Below are positions 44,084-54,078 of a DNA stretch of 64,000 nucleotides, piece after piece. A program made the translations under genes and the position numbers. Below the pieces are notes generated by a model, which was not told the origin of the DNA, searched no databases, and worked only from the letters and a program-made list of their open reading frames with translations. Source of the DNA: Ochrobactrum sp. CGA5 (lineage in GTDB: Bacteria; Pseudomonadota; Alphaproteobacteria; Rhizobiales; Rhizobiaceae); assembly GCF_006345815.1 (NCBI RefSeq), contig NZ_VCIG01000042.1, positions 124,001 through 188,000 on the forward strand, written 5' to 3'. Positions within the stretch are counted from its first letter, which is position 1. Every line of letters begins with the position of its first letter.

Positions 44084-45261
44084 GCGGAAAGTTCCTTATT
44101 TACTGGCAGACGAGTTTCCACGATCCGGGCATAGATCGATGATCCGATAGGCAATGTCGCGGGATCGAGCGTAAAGGCAGGGTTGTGAAGGGCAGCTTTG
44201 CCACCATGCATCACATTGATATAAGCGCCCGGCACACGGGCGAGCATGTCCGCGAAATCCTCGCTGCCCATGAAGGCAGGGCAGTCATCGGTCACGTTTT
44301 CTTCGCCCAGCACATCGCGCGCTGCCGCGATATAGGCGTCGGTCAATTCATGATCGTTGCGCAGAACATCAAACACATTGCGGATATCGACATCGACAGT
44401 GACGCCGTAACCTGTTGCCACGCCGGCACAGATTTCTCGCAGGCGGCTTTCGGCGAGATCGCAGACCCGCTGTTCGAAGTAACGGATTGTGCCGGTGATC
44501 GTGGCGACTTCCGGCACGATGTTATAGGCGCTGCCAGTATGGAATTGCGTACAGGAAACGACACAGGCTTCCGTAGCTGGAATGTTGCGGGACACGATGG
44601 TCTGCAACTGGCCGACAAGATCGGCGCCGATCACCAGTACGTCACGCGCATTATGCGGCTGGGCCGCATGGCTGCCTTTGCCAGTCAGCTTGATGTCGAA
44701 GAAGCTGGCCCCAGCCATAGCTGCGCCTTTTCGGATCGCAGCTTTGCCGAGTGTACCCAGAGGCTGATTGTGCATTCCGTAGATTTCGTCACAGGGAAAT
44801 CGCTCGAAAAGCCCTTCCGAAATCATGCGGCGCGCTCCGCCGAGACCTTCTTCTGCGGGCTGGAATACGAATACCGCGCTGCCTTCGAAGTCGCGCGTTG
44901 CCGCCAGATATTGTGCCGCGCCGAGCAGCATCGTCGTGTGTCCATCGTGACCGCAGGCGTGCATGCGTCCGGGATTTTGTGAGCTGTAGGGAACGCCGGA
45001 AGTTTCATCGATAGGCAGCGCATCCATATCGGCACGCAGGCCGATGCGGCGATTGCCACCGTTGCGCCCCGTCAGTATCCCGACGACACCGGTTCCGGCG
45101 ATACCGGTATGGACTTCATCGAAGCCCCATTTTTCCAGAAGACCAGCCACAACGCCTGAAGCGTGTTTCTCCTCGAAACCAATTTCGGGATGGCGATGAA
45201 GATCCTCGAAAACCGCGCGCATTTCGCCGGCTTTCTCGTGAATAAACGGTATGATGGGCAT
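44080..45261 (-). CDS. M20D amidohydrolase, hippurate-hydrolase-like
   Basis: This encodes 393 residues. Motifs of the HipO/amidohydrolase branch are present: LHRHPEIGFEEKHAS, LRADMDALPIDE, HACGHDGHTTMLLGAA, QPAEEGLGGA, and a MGSEDFADML near the end. These enzymes release acyl or aminoacyl groups from N-acyl amino acids. The ATG at 45261 is chosen for AGGAA upstream. It lies 59 bases after the ABC ATPase gene and overlaps the next peptidase gene. Confidence 0.9.
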   Translation of the reverse strand: MPIIPFIHEKAGEMRAVFEDLHRHPEIGFEEKHASGVVAGLLEKWGFDEVHTGIAGTGVVGILTGRNGGNRRIGLRADMDALPIDETSGVPYSSQNPGRMHACGHDGHTTMLLGAAQYLAATRDFEGSAVFVFQPAEEGLGGARRMISEGLFERFPCDEIYGMHNQPLGTLGKAAIRKGAAMAGASFFDIKLTGKGSHAAQPHNARDVLVIGADLVGQLQTIVSRNIPATEACVVSCTQFHTGSAYNIVPEVATITGTIRYFEQRVCDLAESRLREICAGVATGYGVTVDVDIRNVFDVLRNDHELTDAYIAAARDVLGEENVTDDCPAFMGSEDFADMLARVPGAYINVMHGGKAALHNPAFTLDPATLPIGSSIYARIVETRLPVNKELSA

Positions 45262-45320
45262 GATTTCATTCCTGTTTGAAACTTTAAAGAAGATCGGGGC
45301 TGCCATCGGCAGCCCTTCGA

Positions 45321-46967
45321 TCAGGCTGCGGGACGTCCCGCAGCGAAATCCCAGAAACGGCCCGGGGCGGCTTCGATCAACGAGCGTGTATAGTCATGGG
45401 AAGGTTTACCCAGCACGTCAGCGGCGTTGCCCTGTTCCACAACCTGTCCGCGTTTCATCACCAGCACCTCATCGCAAATCTGTGCTGCAACACGCAGGTC
45501 ATGCGTGATGAAAATAATTGCGATGCCGGTATCCCTCTGCAATTCCGCCAGAAGATCAAGAACTTGCGCCTGCACCGACACATCGAGCGCAGACACGGCT
45601 TCATCGGCAACCAGAATATCTGGACGAAGAGCGACAGCACGCGCAATCGCGATGCGCTGACGCTGCCCGCCCGAGAACTGGTGCGGATATCGCTTAAGGG
45701 CATCTTCCGGCAATGACACGATCTTGAGCAGACGCTTGGCTTCGGTAACTGCGTTCTCATAGGAGACACCATAGTTCAGCGGCCCTTCAGTCAGGCTCTG
45801 TTCGATGGTCCAGCGAGGGTTGAGCGAGCGGAATGGATCCTGAAACACAACCTGAAGCTTTTTGCGAAACGGCTTCATCTCCCGTTTTCCGAGATGGGCA
45901 ATATCGCGCCCACCCACGATAATTTCGCCTTCCGTCGGCTCTATCAGGCGCATGATTGAACGCGCCACGGTGGTCTTACCTGAACCGGATTCGCCGACAA
46001 TGCCGAGTGTTCGCCCTGGCTGGAGATCGAAGCTGACCTCACGCGACGCCTTGACGCCAGGCTTTCTGCTGAAAAGACCGCCGCTTCGATAAGTCATACC
46101 GAGATCACGCACCCGAATGACAGCATCGAGCGCTTGTCGCTCGCGCGAAGAGCGCGGAATGAGGCTTGGTACGGAACCAAGCAGATCCTTCGTGTACTGC
46201 TGCTTTGGTTCAGACAGAACCTGACGAATGGTGCCACGCTCCACGATTTCGCCACTGCGCATCACGCAGACCCGGTCCGCGATCTCAGCAACCACGCCCA
46301 TATCATGCGTAATGAACAGAACGGCTGTTCCGTGCTTTTCCTGTAGTTCCGCGATCAGTGACAGAATCTGCTTCTGCGTCGTTACGTCGAGCGCCGTGGT
46401 CGGCTCATCTGCAATCAGAACCGCAGGCTCCAGAATGAGCGCCATGGCGATCATGATACGCTGGCGCTGGCCACCCGACAACTGATGCGGATAGCTTTGA
46501 TAGATGCGCTCCACGTCCGGCAGATGAACCTGCTCCATGATATTGATTACTTTGGCACGCTTGGCGGCTGCCGAAAGTCCGGTATGTATATCCAGAACTT
46601 CCGTGATCTGCTCTCCAACCCGCATCACAGGATTGAGCGCAGTCATCGGCTCCTGAAAGATCATCGAGATGCGCGTGGCACGCATCTTCTTCATATCAGC
46701 TGGTGAAAATTGCACCAGGTCCTGCCCGTCGAGGCGGATTGCACCGCCCGTCACCCGCAATGCATTTTGCGGCAAAAGACCCATGGCAGTGAGGGAAGTG
46801 ACGGATTTTCCAGATCCCGATTCCCCAACGAGACAGACTGTTTCGCCTTTCCGAATATCGAAGCTCACGCCACGAAGTACGGGGGTGCCAGCGGGAAGCG
46901 CCACGGCGAGATCATCCACTTCCAAGACGACAGGCTCTGCCGAAAAGTCACGATTTCTCAGTTCCAT
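45321..46967 (-). CDS. Dipeptide-type ABC transporter ATPase, DppD-DppF fusion
   Basis: This encodes 548 residues with two complete ATPase domains. The first has Walker A GESGSGKSVT and LSGGQRQRIMIAMAL with ADEPTTALD; the second has GESGSGKTT, FSGGQRQRIAIARAV and ADEAVSALD. Each is followed by the short C-terminal oligopeptide-transporter segment. It drives import with the two permeases just upstream. GGGAGGG precedes the ATG, with 1 base between genes. Confidence 0.93.
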   Translation of the reverse strand: MELRNRDFSAEPVVLEVDDLAVALPAGTPVLRGVSFDIRKGETVCLVGESGSGKSVTSLTAMGLLPQNALRVTGGAIRLDGQDLVQFSPADMKKMRATRISMIFQEPMTALNPVMRVGEQITEVLDIHTGLSAAAKRAKVINIMEQVHLPDVERIYQSYPHQLSGGQRQRIMIAMALILEPAVLIADEPTTALDVTTQKQILSLIAELQEKHGTAVLFITHDMGVVAEIADRVCVMRSGEIVERGTIRQVLSEPKQQYTKDLLGSVPSLIPRSSRERQALDAVIRVRDLGMTYRSGGLFSRKPGVKASREVSFDLQPGRTLGIVGESGSGKTTVARSIMRLIEPTEGEIIVGGRDIAHLGKREMKPFRKKLQVVFQDPFRSLNPRWTIEQSLTEGPLNYGVSYENAVTEAKRLLKIVSLPEDALKRYPHQFSGGQRQRIAIARAVALRPDILVADEAVSALDVSVQAQVLDLLAELQRDTGIAIIFITHDLRVAAQICDEVLVMKRGQVVEQGNAADVLGKPSHDYTRSLIEAAPGRFWDFAAGRPAA

Positions 46968-46968
46968 G

Positions 46969-47850
46969 TCAGCCCTCCCGCTTTTTCAGGCGCGGATCGA
47001 GCGTATCGCGTGCCGCATCGCCCAGAAGGTTGATAGAGAGGACGCAGAGCGTCAGCAAAAGTCCCGGCCAAAGCACGATCGACGGTTTGATGCGGAAGAA
47101 TTGACGCCCTTCCGCCATGATGTTCCCCCAAGTCGGTATCTCGGTGCTGATGCCAGCCCCGAGGAAGGAAAGGATCGCTTCAGTGAGGATCGCCGATGCA
47201 ACGATGTATGTGCCCTGCACAATCAGCGGTGCCATCGTGTTCGGCAAAAGATGGCGGAACAGGATTTTTGGCGTGCTGGACCCGAGCGCTAAGGCGGCCT
47301 CGACATAAGGTTCCTCTCTGGCACTTAGAATGACCGAACGGACCAGCCTTACCACACGAGGGATTTCTGGGATGGTAATTGCAACAATCACCGAGCCGAT
47401 CGACGGTCCATTGAGCGCGACCAGTGCAATGGCGATCAGGATCGAAGGCATCGCCATCAATGCGTCCATCATGCGCATGATTATCGCATCAGCAGTTCGG
47501 AAGAATCCTGCTATAAGACCGATGAGTACGCCGGCCGCGATAGAAGAAGCCGCGGCAAGAAGCCCTATCAGAAGCGAAATACGCCCTCCGAGGATCATGC
47601 GCGAGAAAAGGTCCCGACCGTAATTGTCCGTGCCAAGCAGATATTGGTCTGATGGCGGCTTGAGACGCATCATCGGGTTCATGGCCAACGGATCATGGGG
47701 AGCGATCCACGGAGAGATAAGAGTTAGAAGAATGATTGCGGCGAGAAGCACGGCAGCAATCAGCGGTCCGATGCCAACGCGGGCGACGCGCGGCAACGAG
47801 AACAGGCGAAGCATCGAGTGCATGCCGGCCGATGTCGATTCTGTGCGCAT
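46969..47850 (-). CDS. Dipeptide-type ABC permease, DppC-like
   Basis: This encodes 293 residues. Six membrane helices include the DppC start LISPWIAPHDPLAMNPMMRLKPPSDQYLLGTDNYGRDLFSRMILGGRISL and the EAA loop EPYVEAALALGSSTPKILFRHLLPN. The start at 47850 overlaps the stop of the partner permease by 1 base. A longer open frame to 48429 is only the partner gene read in another frame. Confidence 0.93.
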   Translation of the reverse strand: MRTESTSAGMHSMLRLFSLPRVARVGIGPLIAAVLLAAIILLTLISPWIAPHDPLAMNPMMRLKPPSDQYLLGTDNYGRDLFSRMILGGRISLLIGLLAAASSIAAGVLIGLIAGFFRTADAIIMRMMDALMAMPSILIAIALVALNGPSIGSVIVAITIPEIPRVVRLVRSVILSAREEPYVEAALALGSSTPKILFRHLLPNTMAPLIVQGTYIVASAILTEAILSFLGAGISTEIPTWGNIMAEGRQFFRIKPSIVLWPGLLLTLCVLSINLLGDAARDTLDPRLKKREG

Positions 47851-48791
47851 CAATAACGAATCCTCGGGTCGAACAATGTATATGAAAGATCGATCAACAG
47901 ATTGACGAACACATAGAGTCCGCTCGTCAGCAGGATCATGGCTTGGATTACCGGATAATCGCGGGCAAGCACTGCGTCGACCGTCAGGCGGCCGATGCCG
48001 GGTATGTTGAAGATGCTTTCTGTGACCACGACGCCAGAGATCAGGAGCGCGAAGCCCGTCCCGACAATGGTGACGACCGGCACAGCCGCATTCTTTAAAG
48101 CATGGACAAATAGAAGACGGCGATCGCTGACGCCTTTGGCTCGCGCGGTGCGGATGTAATCTTCGCCCAGAACGTCCAGCATCGCCGCACGGGTCATGCG
48201 TGCAATAAGTGCGATATAGATGGAAGCCAGCGTCAGCGCAGGCAAGATTGCCCGCTCCAAGAAGGCGCCGAGACCCGCGGAGATCGGTTTGAACCCCTGT
48301 ACCGGCAACCAGCCCAGATTGACCGAAAAGAGCAGCAACAGCACATAACCGACCAGAAAAACGGGAACGGAGAAGCCCAGAACGGAAAAGCTCATCACCA
48401 GATAGTCGATCCAAGAGCGGTGCCGCCAAGCAGCAATTACACCCATCGGTATGGCTACAAGGACCGCGATAATGATGGTCAGGACAGCGATCGAAATCGT
48501 CGGGCCGATGCGCTGCGAAACCATATCCATGACGGGCACGCCCGAAATCAGCGAAACACCAAGGTCGCCCTGGAATATCTTCCCCATCCAGGTGAGATAT
48601 TGCGTCAGGATCGGTTCATTGAGGCCCATTGCCTCACGAATACGCTCCAGTTGTTCCGTCGTCGCTGCGTCGCCCGCGAGAATTGCAGCCGGATCGCCCG
48701 GCGTCAGTCTCAGGAGGAGGAAGACGAAAATCGATACCAGCAACAGCACCGGCACCAGCGCAAAAATGCGTTTTACGAGATAGACAGCCAT
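47850..48791 (-). CDS. Dipeptide-type ABC permease, DppB-like
   Basis: This encodes 313 residues. Six helices, the typical LVPVLLLVSIFVFLLLRLTPGDPAAILAGDAAT opening, and the EAA loop EDYIRTARAKGVSDRRLLFVHALKNAAVPVV are present. The ATG at 48791 is preferred over a GTG two codons earlier. It is translationally coupled to DppC (TGATG). It pairs with the substrate-binding protein at 48895. Confidence 0.93.
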   Translation of the reverse strand: MAVYLVKRIFALVPVLLLVSIFVFLLLRLTPGDPAAILAGDAATTEQLERIREAMGLNEPILTQYLTWMGKIFQGDLGVSLISGVPVMDMVSQRIGPTISIAVLTIIIAVLVAIPMGVIAAWRHRSWIDYLVMSFSVLGFSVPVFLVGYVLLLLFSVNLGWLPVQGFKPISAGLGAFLERAILPALTLASIYIALIARMTRAAMLDVLGEDYIRTARAKGVSDRRLLFVHALKNAAVPVVTIVGTGFALLISGVVVTESIFNIPGIGRLTVDAVLARDYPVIQAMILLTSGLYVFVNLLIDLSYTLFDPRIRY

Positions 48792-48894
48792 ATGCACGCC
48801 CCGCGTGATGCGGAACCGACAAGAAAAGCCGGCTCCGCGGTGGACTGGGAGTTATCACGCCCGAAACGGATGAGAACGATAACGGCGGGCAAAG

Positions 48895-50502
48895 TTACTC
48901 TTCGGTCTTCTTCACATTCCAGAAGACCGGCACTGGCGAACCAAGCATGTCAACGATATTGGTGCGACGCCCCTGCGGGGGGTTGTATTCGCCAAGCGGG
49001 ATGTAAAGTACATTCTCCAGGGTGTGTGCCTGAATCTTCTCGATCACGGCTTTCTGGTCTTCAGGTGTCTGGGCCGAAATGTACTCCTTCTTCAACGCTT
49101 CGATCTTGTCATCCTGCGGCCAGCCGAACCAGCCCTGATCGCCGCGACCATTCAACATGACTGAATTCAGTGGCGTCCAGACTTCCGGTATCTGCCAGTT
49201 GGTGAAGAAGATGTTCCATCCACCCTTCGACGGTTCGTCCTTGGACGCACGGCGGCCGACCAGCGTTTGCCAATCCATCGGCTGCATGTCGACGTTGAAC
49301 CCGGCTGCTCGCAACTGTTGTGCGGCCACGACAGGCTGTGGAGACAGGCTGCTCACATCCGTCGGCTGCATCAGCACAACCGGCTTGCCGTCATAGCCCG
49401 CCTTCTGTAACAGCGCCTTTGCCTCTTCGATATTGCCCTGGCCTGTAATGCTCTCTGAACCGACATTGGTCGCATTGGGCGTTCCGCAACCAAAGATCGC
49501 GCCACAAACCTTGTAATAGTTCGGGTCAGCCATGAGAGCGGCAAGCACCGGTTCCTGTGACATGGCTAGGAAAGCCGCACGACGTATATCGGGGTTGTCG
49601 AAAGGCGGATGCTTGAAGTTGAGACGACCCATCGTCTGGTATCCCAGAGGATCTCGTTGCTCCAGAACAACACCGTCGTCACCTTCCAGCAATGGAACAA
49701 GATCCACCGGAATCTGCTCGATGTAGTCAATCTCGCCGCTAGTCAGGGCATTCACCGCTGTCTGAGCATCGGTCATCGTGACCCAGCGCACCTTATCGAC
49801 ATTGACGACCTTGCCGCCAGCCATCCAGTTTGCTGGTTCCTGGCGCGGAACATAATCCTCATTCTTGACATAGCTCACGCCGACACCGGGTTGGAACTCG
49901 CCCGGCACGAATTTGAACGGCCCGGAACCGATATGTTCGGTGATTGCCGTGTCGGCCGGCGTCGCCGCGATACGCGCAGGCATGATGAAAGGAGGCAGAG
50001 CGGCCTGCTTGGCGAGCGTATCGAGGAAGGGCGAAAACGGCTCCTTCAGGGTCCAGACAAGGGTTTTATCGTCGGTCGCCTTGAGCGAATCCGTGATGTC
50101 CATGATAAGCTGGCCGCCAGCATCGCGTTTAGCCCAGCGTTCGAGTGAAGCCACGGCATCAGCGGCAGTCACAGGTGCTCCATCGTGGAATTTCAGGCCG
50201 TTACGCAGCGTGAAAGTATAGACCTTCTTGTCGTCTGACACGGTCCAGTCGGCCATCTGCGGCTGCGGCTTGAAGTTCTCATCCACGGCGATCAGCACGT
50301 CATAGATCATATAGGCATGATCGCGCGTGATATGCGCCGTTGTGATAATCGGATCAAGGATACGCAAATCCGAATGCATCACTGCAGTGAGCGTGGTTTC
50401 CGCCCACGCGTTTCCAGCGCCTAGAGCAATCAAGGAAGCGGCAAGACCATACTTCAGCCTGCGAAGAACAGGACCAGGTTCAGGAGATTTGACAAACAGC
50501 AT
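48895..50502 (-). CDS. Peptide-type ABC substrate-binding protein (SBP_bac_5)
   Basis: This encodes 535 residues. A twin-helix-like signal region ends at GAGNAWA|ETTL (about residue 34). Hallmarks of the DppA/OppA family follow: LRILDPIITTAHITRDHAYMIYDVL, YTFTLRNGLKFHDGAPVTAADAVAS, and IGSGPFKFV. It is a periplasmic receptor that sets substrate range. AGAGGAA precedes the ATG at 50502. It lies 31 bases after the M81 peptidase gene, in one operon with permeases and ATPase. Confidence 0.92.
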   Translation of the reverse strand: MLFVKSPEPGPVLRRLKYGLAASLIALGAGNAWAETTLTAVMHSDLRILDPIITTAHITRDHAYMIYDVLIAVDENFKPQPQMADWTVSDDKKVYTFTLRNGLKFHDGAPVTAADAVASLERWAKRDAGGQLIMDITDSLKATDDKTLVWTLKEPFSPFLDTLAKQAALPPFIMPARIAATPADTAITEHIGSGPFKFVPGEFQPGVGVSYVKNEDYVPRQEPANWMAGGKVVNVDKVRWVTMTDAQTAVNALTSGEIDYIEQIPVDLVPLLEGDDGVVLEQRDPLGYQTMGRLNFKHPPFDNPDIRRAAFLAMSQEPVLAALMADPNYYKVCGAIFGCGTPNATNVGSESITGQGNIEEAKALLQKAGYDGKPVVLMQPTDVSSLSPQPVVAAQQLRAAGFNVDMQPMDWQTLVGRRASKDEPSKGGWNIFFTNWQIPEVWTPLNSVMLNGRGDQGWFGWPQDDKIEALKKEYISAQTPEDQKAVIEKIQAHTLENVLYIPLGEYNPPQGRRTNIVDMLGSPVPVFWNVKKTEE

Positions 50503-50533
50503 CTGCGTGGTTCCTCTGAAGGTTGTTTTGTTT

Positions 50534-52033
50534 TTATTTGAATTCCGGTCCAAGCGGCTCCAGCCGTATGCCCGAACGCAATTTTTTCCATGACAGTTTG
50601 GTTGGGCTGAGCGGCATCGCACCCGGTGCGGTGCAGACCAGAAGTTGTTCGGCTATGGGTGCAAAGTCTGCACGAAAATGTACCGAGCTCTTGTTGACGA
50701 GAATGGCTTCCTTCTCTGGCTCGATACCCACCATGCGATAAAGCGCACGATCGGCCATCTGGGCGAGATTGGTGGTGACGACGATCCGTGTGCCGCCCAG
50801 ACGCAGACAGGCTGACGGTCCCATGTTCAGCCAGGTTCCACCATAGTAGGGTCCTGTCGCATGAGCCTTGCCGTCGGAAAGCTTTTCAACGGTGAACCAT
50901 GCCTTAAATGGCGCGTCGCCCTCTATCCCGGACTTGCCGCCGAGCGCGATTTGCACTGTCGCTCCCTCGCCTGCTTGATGAGCAATCCTTGCAGCTTCTG
51001 GATCGTGAATGCAGCCGATGGAAGCCCGCTCTGCGCGGCAGGCAACGAGTGCGCGAAGCATCCCGGTTGTATCGGAACTACCACCTGCTCCCGGATTATC
51101 CTGGGTATCCGCGATGATGATCGGTCGGCGCGCGTACCGCGCCAGTTCAATAGCCTTCGTCACCCCCTCTTCCGGCTGGTAAGCCGTGCCGGCAAAGGAA
51201 GGTTCAGCAGCGGCCAGCGCGGCAATGAGCTCATCTGCACAAGCCTCAACGGCCTCTCGATTCCAGCCATAAGCGAAAGCCGATGAACCGCATTCGGCAA
51301 AGTCTGCCGCCGGAAAGCCCATGAACAAGGATGCCGTCAGCACATTCTCAGGCAGCTCCGCCGTCATGGCATAAAGGCCTTTGGCCGGCTCCTCATCCGT
51401 ACATTGCCAGGCAATCGGGATCAGGTAATTCCCTTGTCGCATTGCCTTGTGCCAGCCTTCCGGCTTGTCCATCAGAGCTTGTAATGCCCGTGCCGCCCGA
51501 TAGCCGGTTTCGGCCATATCGACGTGAGGATAGGTGCGGAACCCCACCATCACGTCGGTGTTTTCGAACATTTTTTGCGTGATGTTTCCGTGGAGATCGA
51601 GGGCGACAGATATCGGCTCGTTCGGACGAACCGCCCGGACACGCTCAAGAAGCTCTCCTTCACCGTCGTCGACATGTTCGGCGACCATAGCGCCATGCAG
51701 GTCAATGAAAATCCCGTCGAGCGCGCCGCAACCCTTAAGCCCTTCGACGATTTCTGAAGCGATGGCTTCATAGGCATCCCGCTTGACCGGGGCGGATGGT
51801 ATGGCACCGGCCCACAAGATAGGCACGACCTCCCAACCAGCCTCGCGAGCGAAATCCAGCGCACCGGCGATGCCGAGATTTACATTCCGCGCATTTTGCA
51901 AGACCGCTTCGCCGCGAGAAAGCGGAATATATCCACCCCCCTGAATAAACGCTGCCATATCGGCTGACGCCGAGGCAAAAGTGTTCGTTTCATGCAAGAA
52001 GCCAGCCACAGCCACGCGCTTGAGCACGAGCAT
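50534..52033 (-). CDS. M81-family metallopeptidase (MlrC-like)
   Basis: This encodes 499 residues. The N-terminal RVAVAGFLHETNTFAS with its metal-binding HETNTF and GIFIDLHGAMVAE and ISVALDLHGNI (metal His and Asp residues) match MlrC, the last enzyme of microcystin breakdown, and its many relatives in peptide operons. DTQDNPGAGGSSDTTGMLRAL begins the C-terminal domain. The ATG at 52033 has GGGAG unusually close; a GTG at 52027 has better spacing. It is the first gene of the operon and divergent from the IclR regulator. Confidence 0.88.
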   Translation of the reverse strand: MLVLKRVAVAGFLHETNTFASASADMAAFIQGGGYIPLSRGEAVLQNARNVNLGIAGALDFAREAGWEVVPILWAGAIPSAPVKRDAYEAIASEIVEGLKGCGALDGIFIDLHGAMVAEHVDDGEGELLERVRAVRPNEPISVALDLHGNITQKMFENTDVMVGFRTYPHVDMAETGYRAARALQALMDKPEGWHKAMRQGNYLIPIAWQCTDEEPAKGLYAMTAELPENVLTASLFMGFPAADFAECGSSAFAYGWNREAVEACADELIAALAAAEPSFAGTAYQPEEGVTKAIELARYARRPIIIADTQDNPGAGGSSDTTGMLRALVACRAERASIGCIHDPEAARIAHQAGEGATVQIALGGKSGIEGDAPFKAWFTVEKLSDGKAHATGPYYGGTWLNMGPSACLRLGGTRIVVTTNLAQMADRALYRMVGIEPEKEAILVNKSSVHFRADFAPIAEQLLVCTAPGAMPLSPTKLSWKKLRSGIRLEPLGPEFK

Positions 52034-52162
52034 ACTCCCATTTACCGATTTATCCCCAGGACGAAACTGTGTATCTGTCAGCGATACATCTATATTGTTT
52101 TTTATGATAGGAATCAATTTTGCTGCTTGTCAATCCGTGAATCACGATTAAAGCTTGTTCCC

Positions 52163-53017
52163 ATGAACCAATTTCGTGACCTGACTGGACTGTCCACTTT
52201 CGATCCTGACGAAGCGGACGAATTTAAAGATGACCCGTTGTTTCTACGTTCGGTTGCGCGCACGGTCGCTGTACTGTCAGCCTTCCAGAGCGCTCGACAT
52301 CCGCTATCCCTGACACAGATCGCGACCGCGTCTGGGCTTGATCGCAGTGCGACGCAGCGTATCGTTAACTCGCTTATGAAACTCGGCATGGTTGCGCGTG
52401 ACCCGGAAGATCGCGGCTATCTACCAGGCTTGCGAATTCTCGATATGACGCATGATTTTTTGCGGCTGAACCCAATGCTGCAGCGGGCCAATCCAGTTAT
52501 GCTGGAACTGCGCCGACGGGTGCGCGAGCGCGTAGATCTATCGCTTTTCGATGATATACGCGTGGTCTATGCTTTGCGTATGCCGTCAAAACATGAAGTT
52601 TTCAGCGCCACTATCGTCGGCAATGCGGTTCCGACCTATTGCACGGCCGGCGGCATTGCCGTCTTATCGCGTCTGCCGGATGACCGGATTGCCGATATCG
52701 TAAATCGTTCCGACCTTACCCCGTTCACGCCCTATACGATTACCGATCTTGCCGGAGTAATGGAACAAGTCAATGCTACGCGCAGACGGGGACACTCCGT
52801 TCTCTGCCGTCAGCTTCTGCCCCACGAGATAGCAATCGGCGCGTCGATCACAGATGCAAACGGTATACCCATCGGGGCGATCCATGTCGCCGGAAATTTG
52901 CAGGAATGGTCGGCAGAACGATTCAGCGACAGCTTCGGCCCACTCATCGAAAATGCTGCACGCACAGTTTCCGAGCGTCCCAGGCCTTTCGACGCCAGAA
53001 ACGGGCCCGTTGTTTAA
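52163..53017 (+). CDS. IclR-family transcriptional regulator
   Basis: This encodes 284 residues. The N-terminal winged helix (SVARTVAVLSAFQSARHPLSLTQIATASGLDRSATQRIVNSLMKLGMV, about 30-80) is followed by an IclR effector-binding domain (RVDLSLFDDIRVVYALRM, TAGGIAVLSRL, AIGASITDANGIPIGAIHVAG). The ATG at 52163 gives the family length. It is divergent from the M81 peptidase gene with 130 bases between, so it most likely regulates the first peptide operon. Confidence 0.9.
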   Translation: MNQFRDLTGLSTFDPDEADEFKDDPLFLRSVARTVAVLSAFQSARHPLSLTQIATASGLDRSATQRIVNSLMKLGMVARDPEDRGYLPGLRILDMTHDFLRLNPMLQRANPVMLELRRRVRERVDLSLFDDIRVVYALRMPSKHEVFSATIVGNAVPTYCTAGGIAVLSRLPDDRIADIVNRSDLTPFTPYTITDLAGVMEQVNATRRRGHSVLCRQLLPHEIAIGASITDANGIPIGAIHVAGNLQEWSAERFSDSFGPLIENAARTVSERPRPFDARNGPVV

Positions 53018-53435
53018 TCTGGCTGGCTGATGTGCTGGAGGCAGCGCGGCTCAGGCCCACCCTGCTGACATCACTCGCCTTCATAGCCAAGGTGTAGAAG
53101 GAACCGCACACTGCTACAGAAACCGCAACAACGGGCTAAGCAGTCCAGCTATCTGTGATGCAAGGACAGCACGCGCGTCATCGGGTGGCGAAATGATACA
53201 GGGTCCAGACCCAGTGTTAGAGCGATTCCGGTTAGAACGGAGTTGTTGGAACTGCTCTATCCATCTATTCTACAATCATCTTTTCCGAAAGCCGCTTTGC
53301 ACTTTGGGGATGCGCTATAGAATATCGAACTGCGTCTGCGTAGATGTACCCAATGCAGCCCAAAGCGCCGGCAACAAGCTCGCAGACTGTTAAGGTAGGA
53401 GATAAAAAAGAACTATATGCCTGACCTTCTTCTCC
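53018..53435. other. Intergenic region between the two operons
   Basis: About 418 bases with no supported gene. No clear terminator hairpin with T-run was recognised for the convergent ends of the IclR gene and the second operon. Confidence 0.4.
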
Positions 53436-54062
53436 TCAAAGCTTGCAATGACGCGCCATCATTTCGGCGACATCATCCCGCCCCTCTTCGCGCAGCTTTT
53501 TGATCGCAGCGCTCATATCTGCCGATCGCTCGTCCTGCCCAAGCTTGAATTTGATTTCCATCTTTTCAATCGGCATTTCGTATCCAACGATGTTGGGCAG
53601 ACGCCGCTCAAGACCGCCGGGGCCAAGTTCCTTCATCTGCCAAGGCTTGTCCCTGCCCTTTTCCATGTGCCTGACCAGATCATGGAGATGCTTGGCGCTC
53701 GCTGCTTGCGACAATATTTTTGGTATTCCATGAATGTGGACAACCATGAAACTCCATGTCGGCGCACTGTCTCTTTCCGGGTAACCAGGATACCAGGACG
53801 AAGACACGTAATGACCGATATCCATCAAAATCGCGATTGATGGCAAGCCGCGTTTCAGAAACGCAGCGTGATCGTTGGATGCCGCAACATGCGAGACCAG
53901 CGTGCCGCTTTCTCCCCTCGTCCGATCAATCATGAAAACCGGATGGGAAATTGCAACTCCATCCTCATGGCTGGTGATCAAAGTGCCGAGCACCGTTCTG
54001 TCAACAAGATCGAAAACTTCGCTGACATCGGACGGCTGGAAATAGGGCTTTGTATAAAGCAT
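53436..54062 (-). CDS. FMN-binding PaiB-like regulator/flavin protein
   Basis: This encodes 208 residues. It matches the PaiB family (FMN-binding negative transcriptional regulator): YTKPYFQPSDVSEVFDLVDRTVLGTLITSHEDG at the start, HVAASNDHAAFLKRGLPSIAILMDIGHYVSSSWYP in the core, and LPNIVGYEMPIEKMEIKFKLGQDERSADMSAAI near the end. The split-barrel flavin fold suggests a small oxidoreductase or regulator. The start at 54062 is chosen by family length. It is last in the second operon, 16 bases after the amidase. Confidence 0.85.
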   Translation of the reverse strand: MLYTKPYFQPSDVSEVFDLVDRTVLGTLITSHEDGVAISHPVFMIDRTRGESGTLVSHVAASNDHAAFLKRGLPSIAILMDIGHYVSSSWYPGYPERDSAPTWSFMVVHIHGIPKILSQAASAKHLHDLVRHMEKGRDKPWQMKELGPGGLERRLPNIVGYEMPIEKMEIKFKLGQDERSADMSAAIKKLREEGRDDVAEMMARHCKL

Positions 54063-54078
54063 CGCTTGTCTCTTGATT

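Noticed and set aside
43193-44134. 313-codon plus-strand frame over the M20 peptidase gene
   Set aside because: The minus-strand frame has complete M20 motifs; the opposite frame has none.
47851-48429. N-terminal extension of the DppC frame to 486 residues
   Set aside because: The extra residues are the partner DppB gene read out of frame; the overlapping TGATG start at 47850 fits the family.
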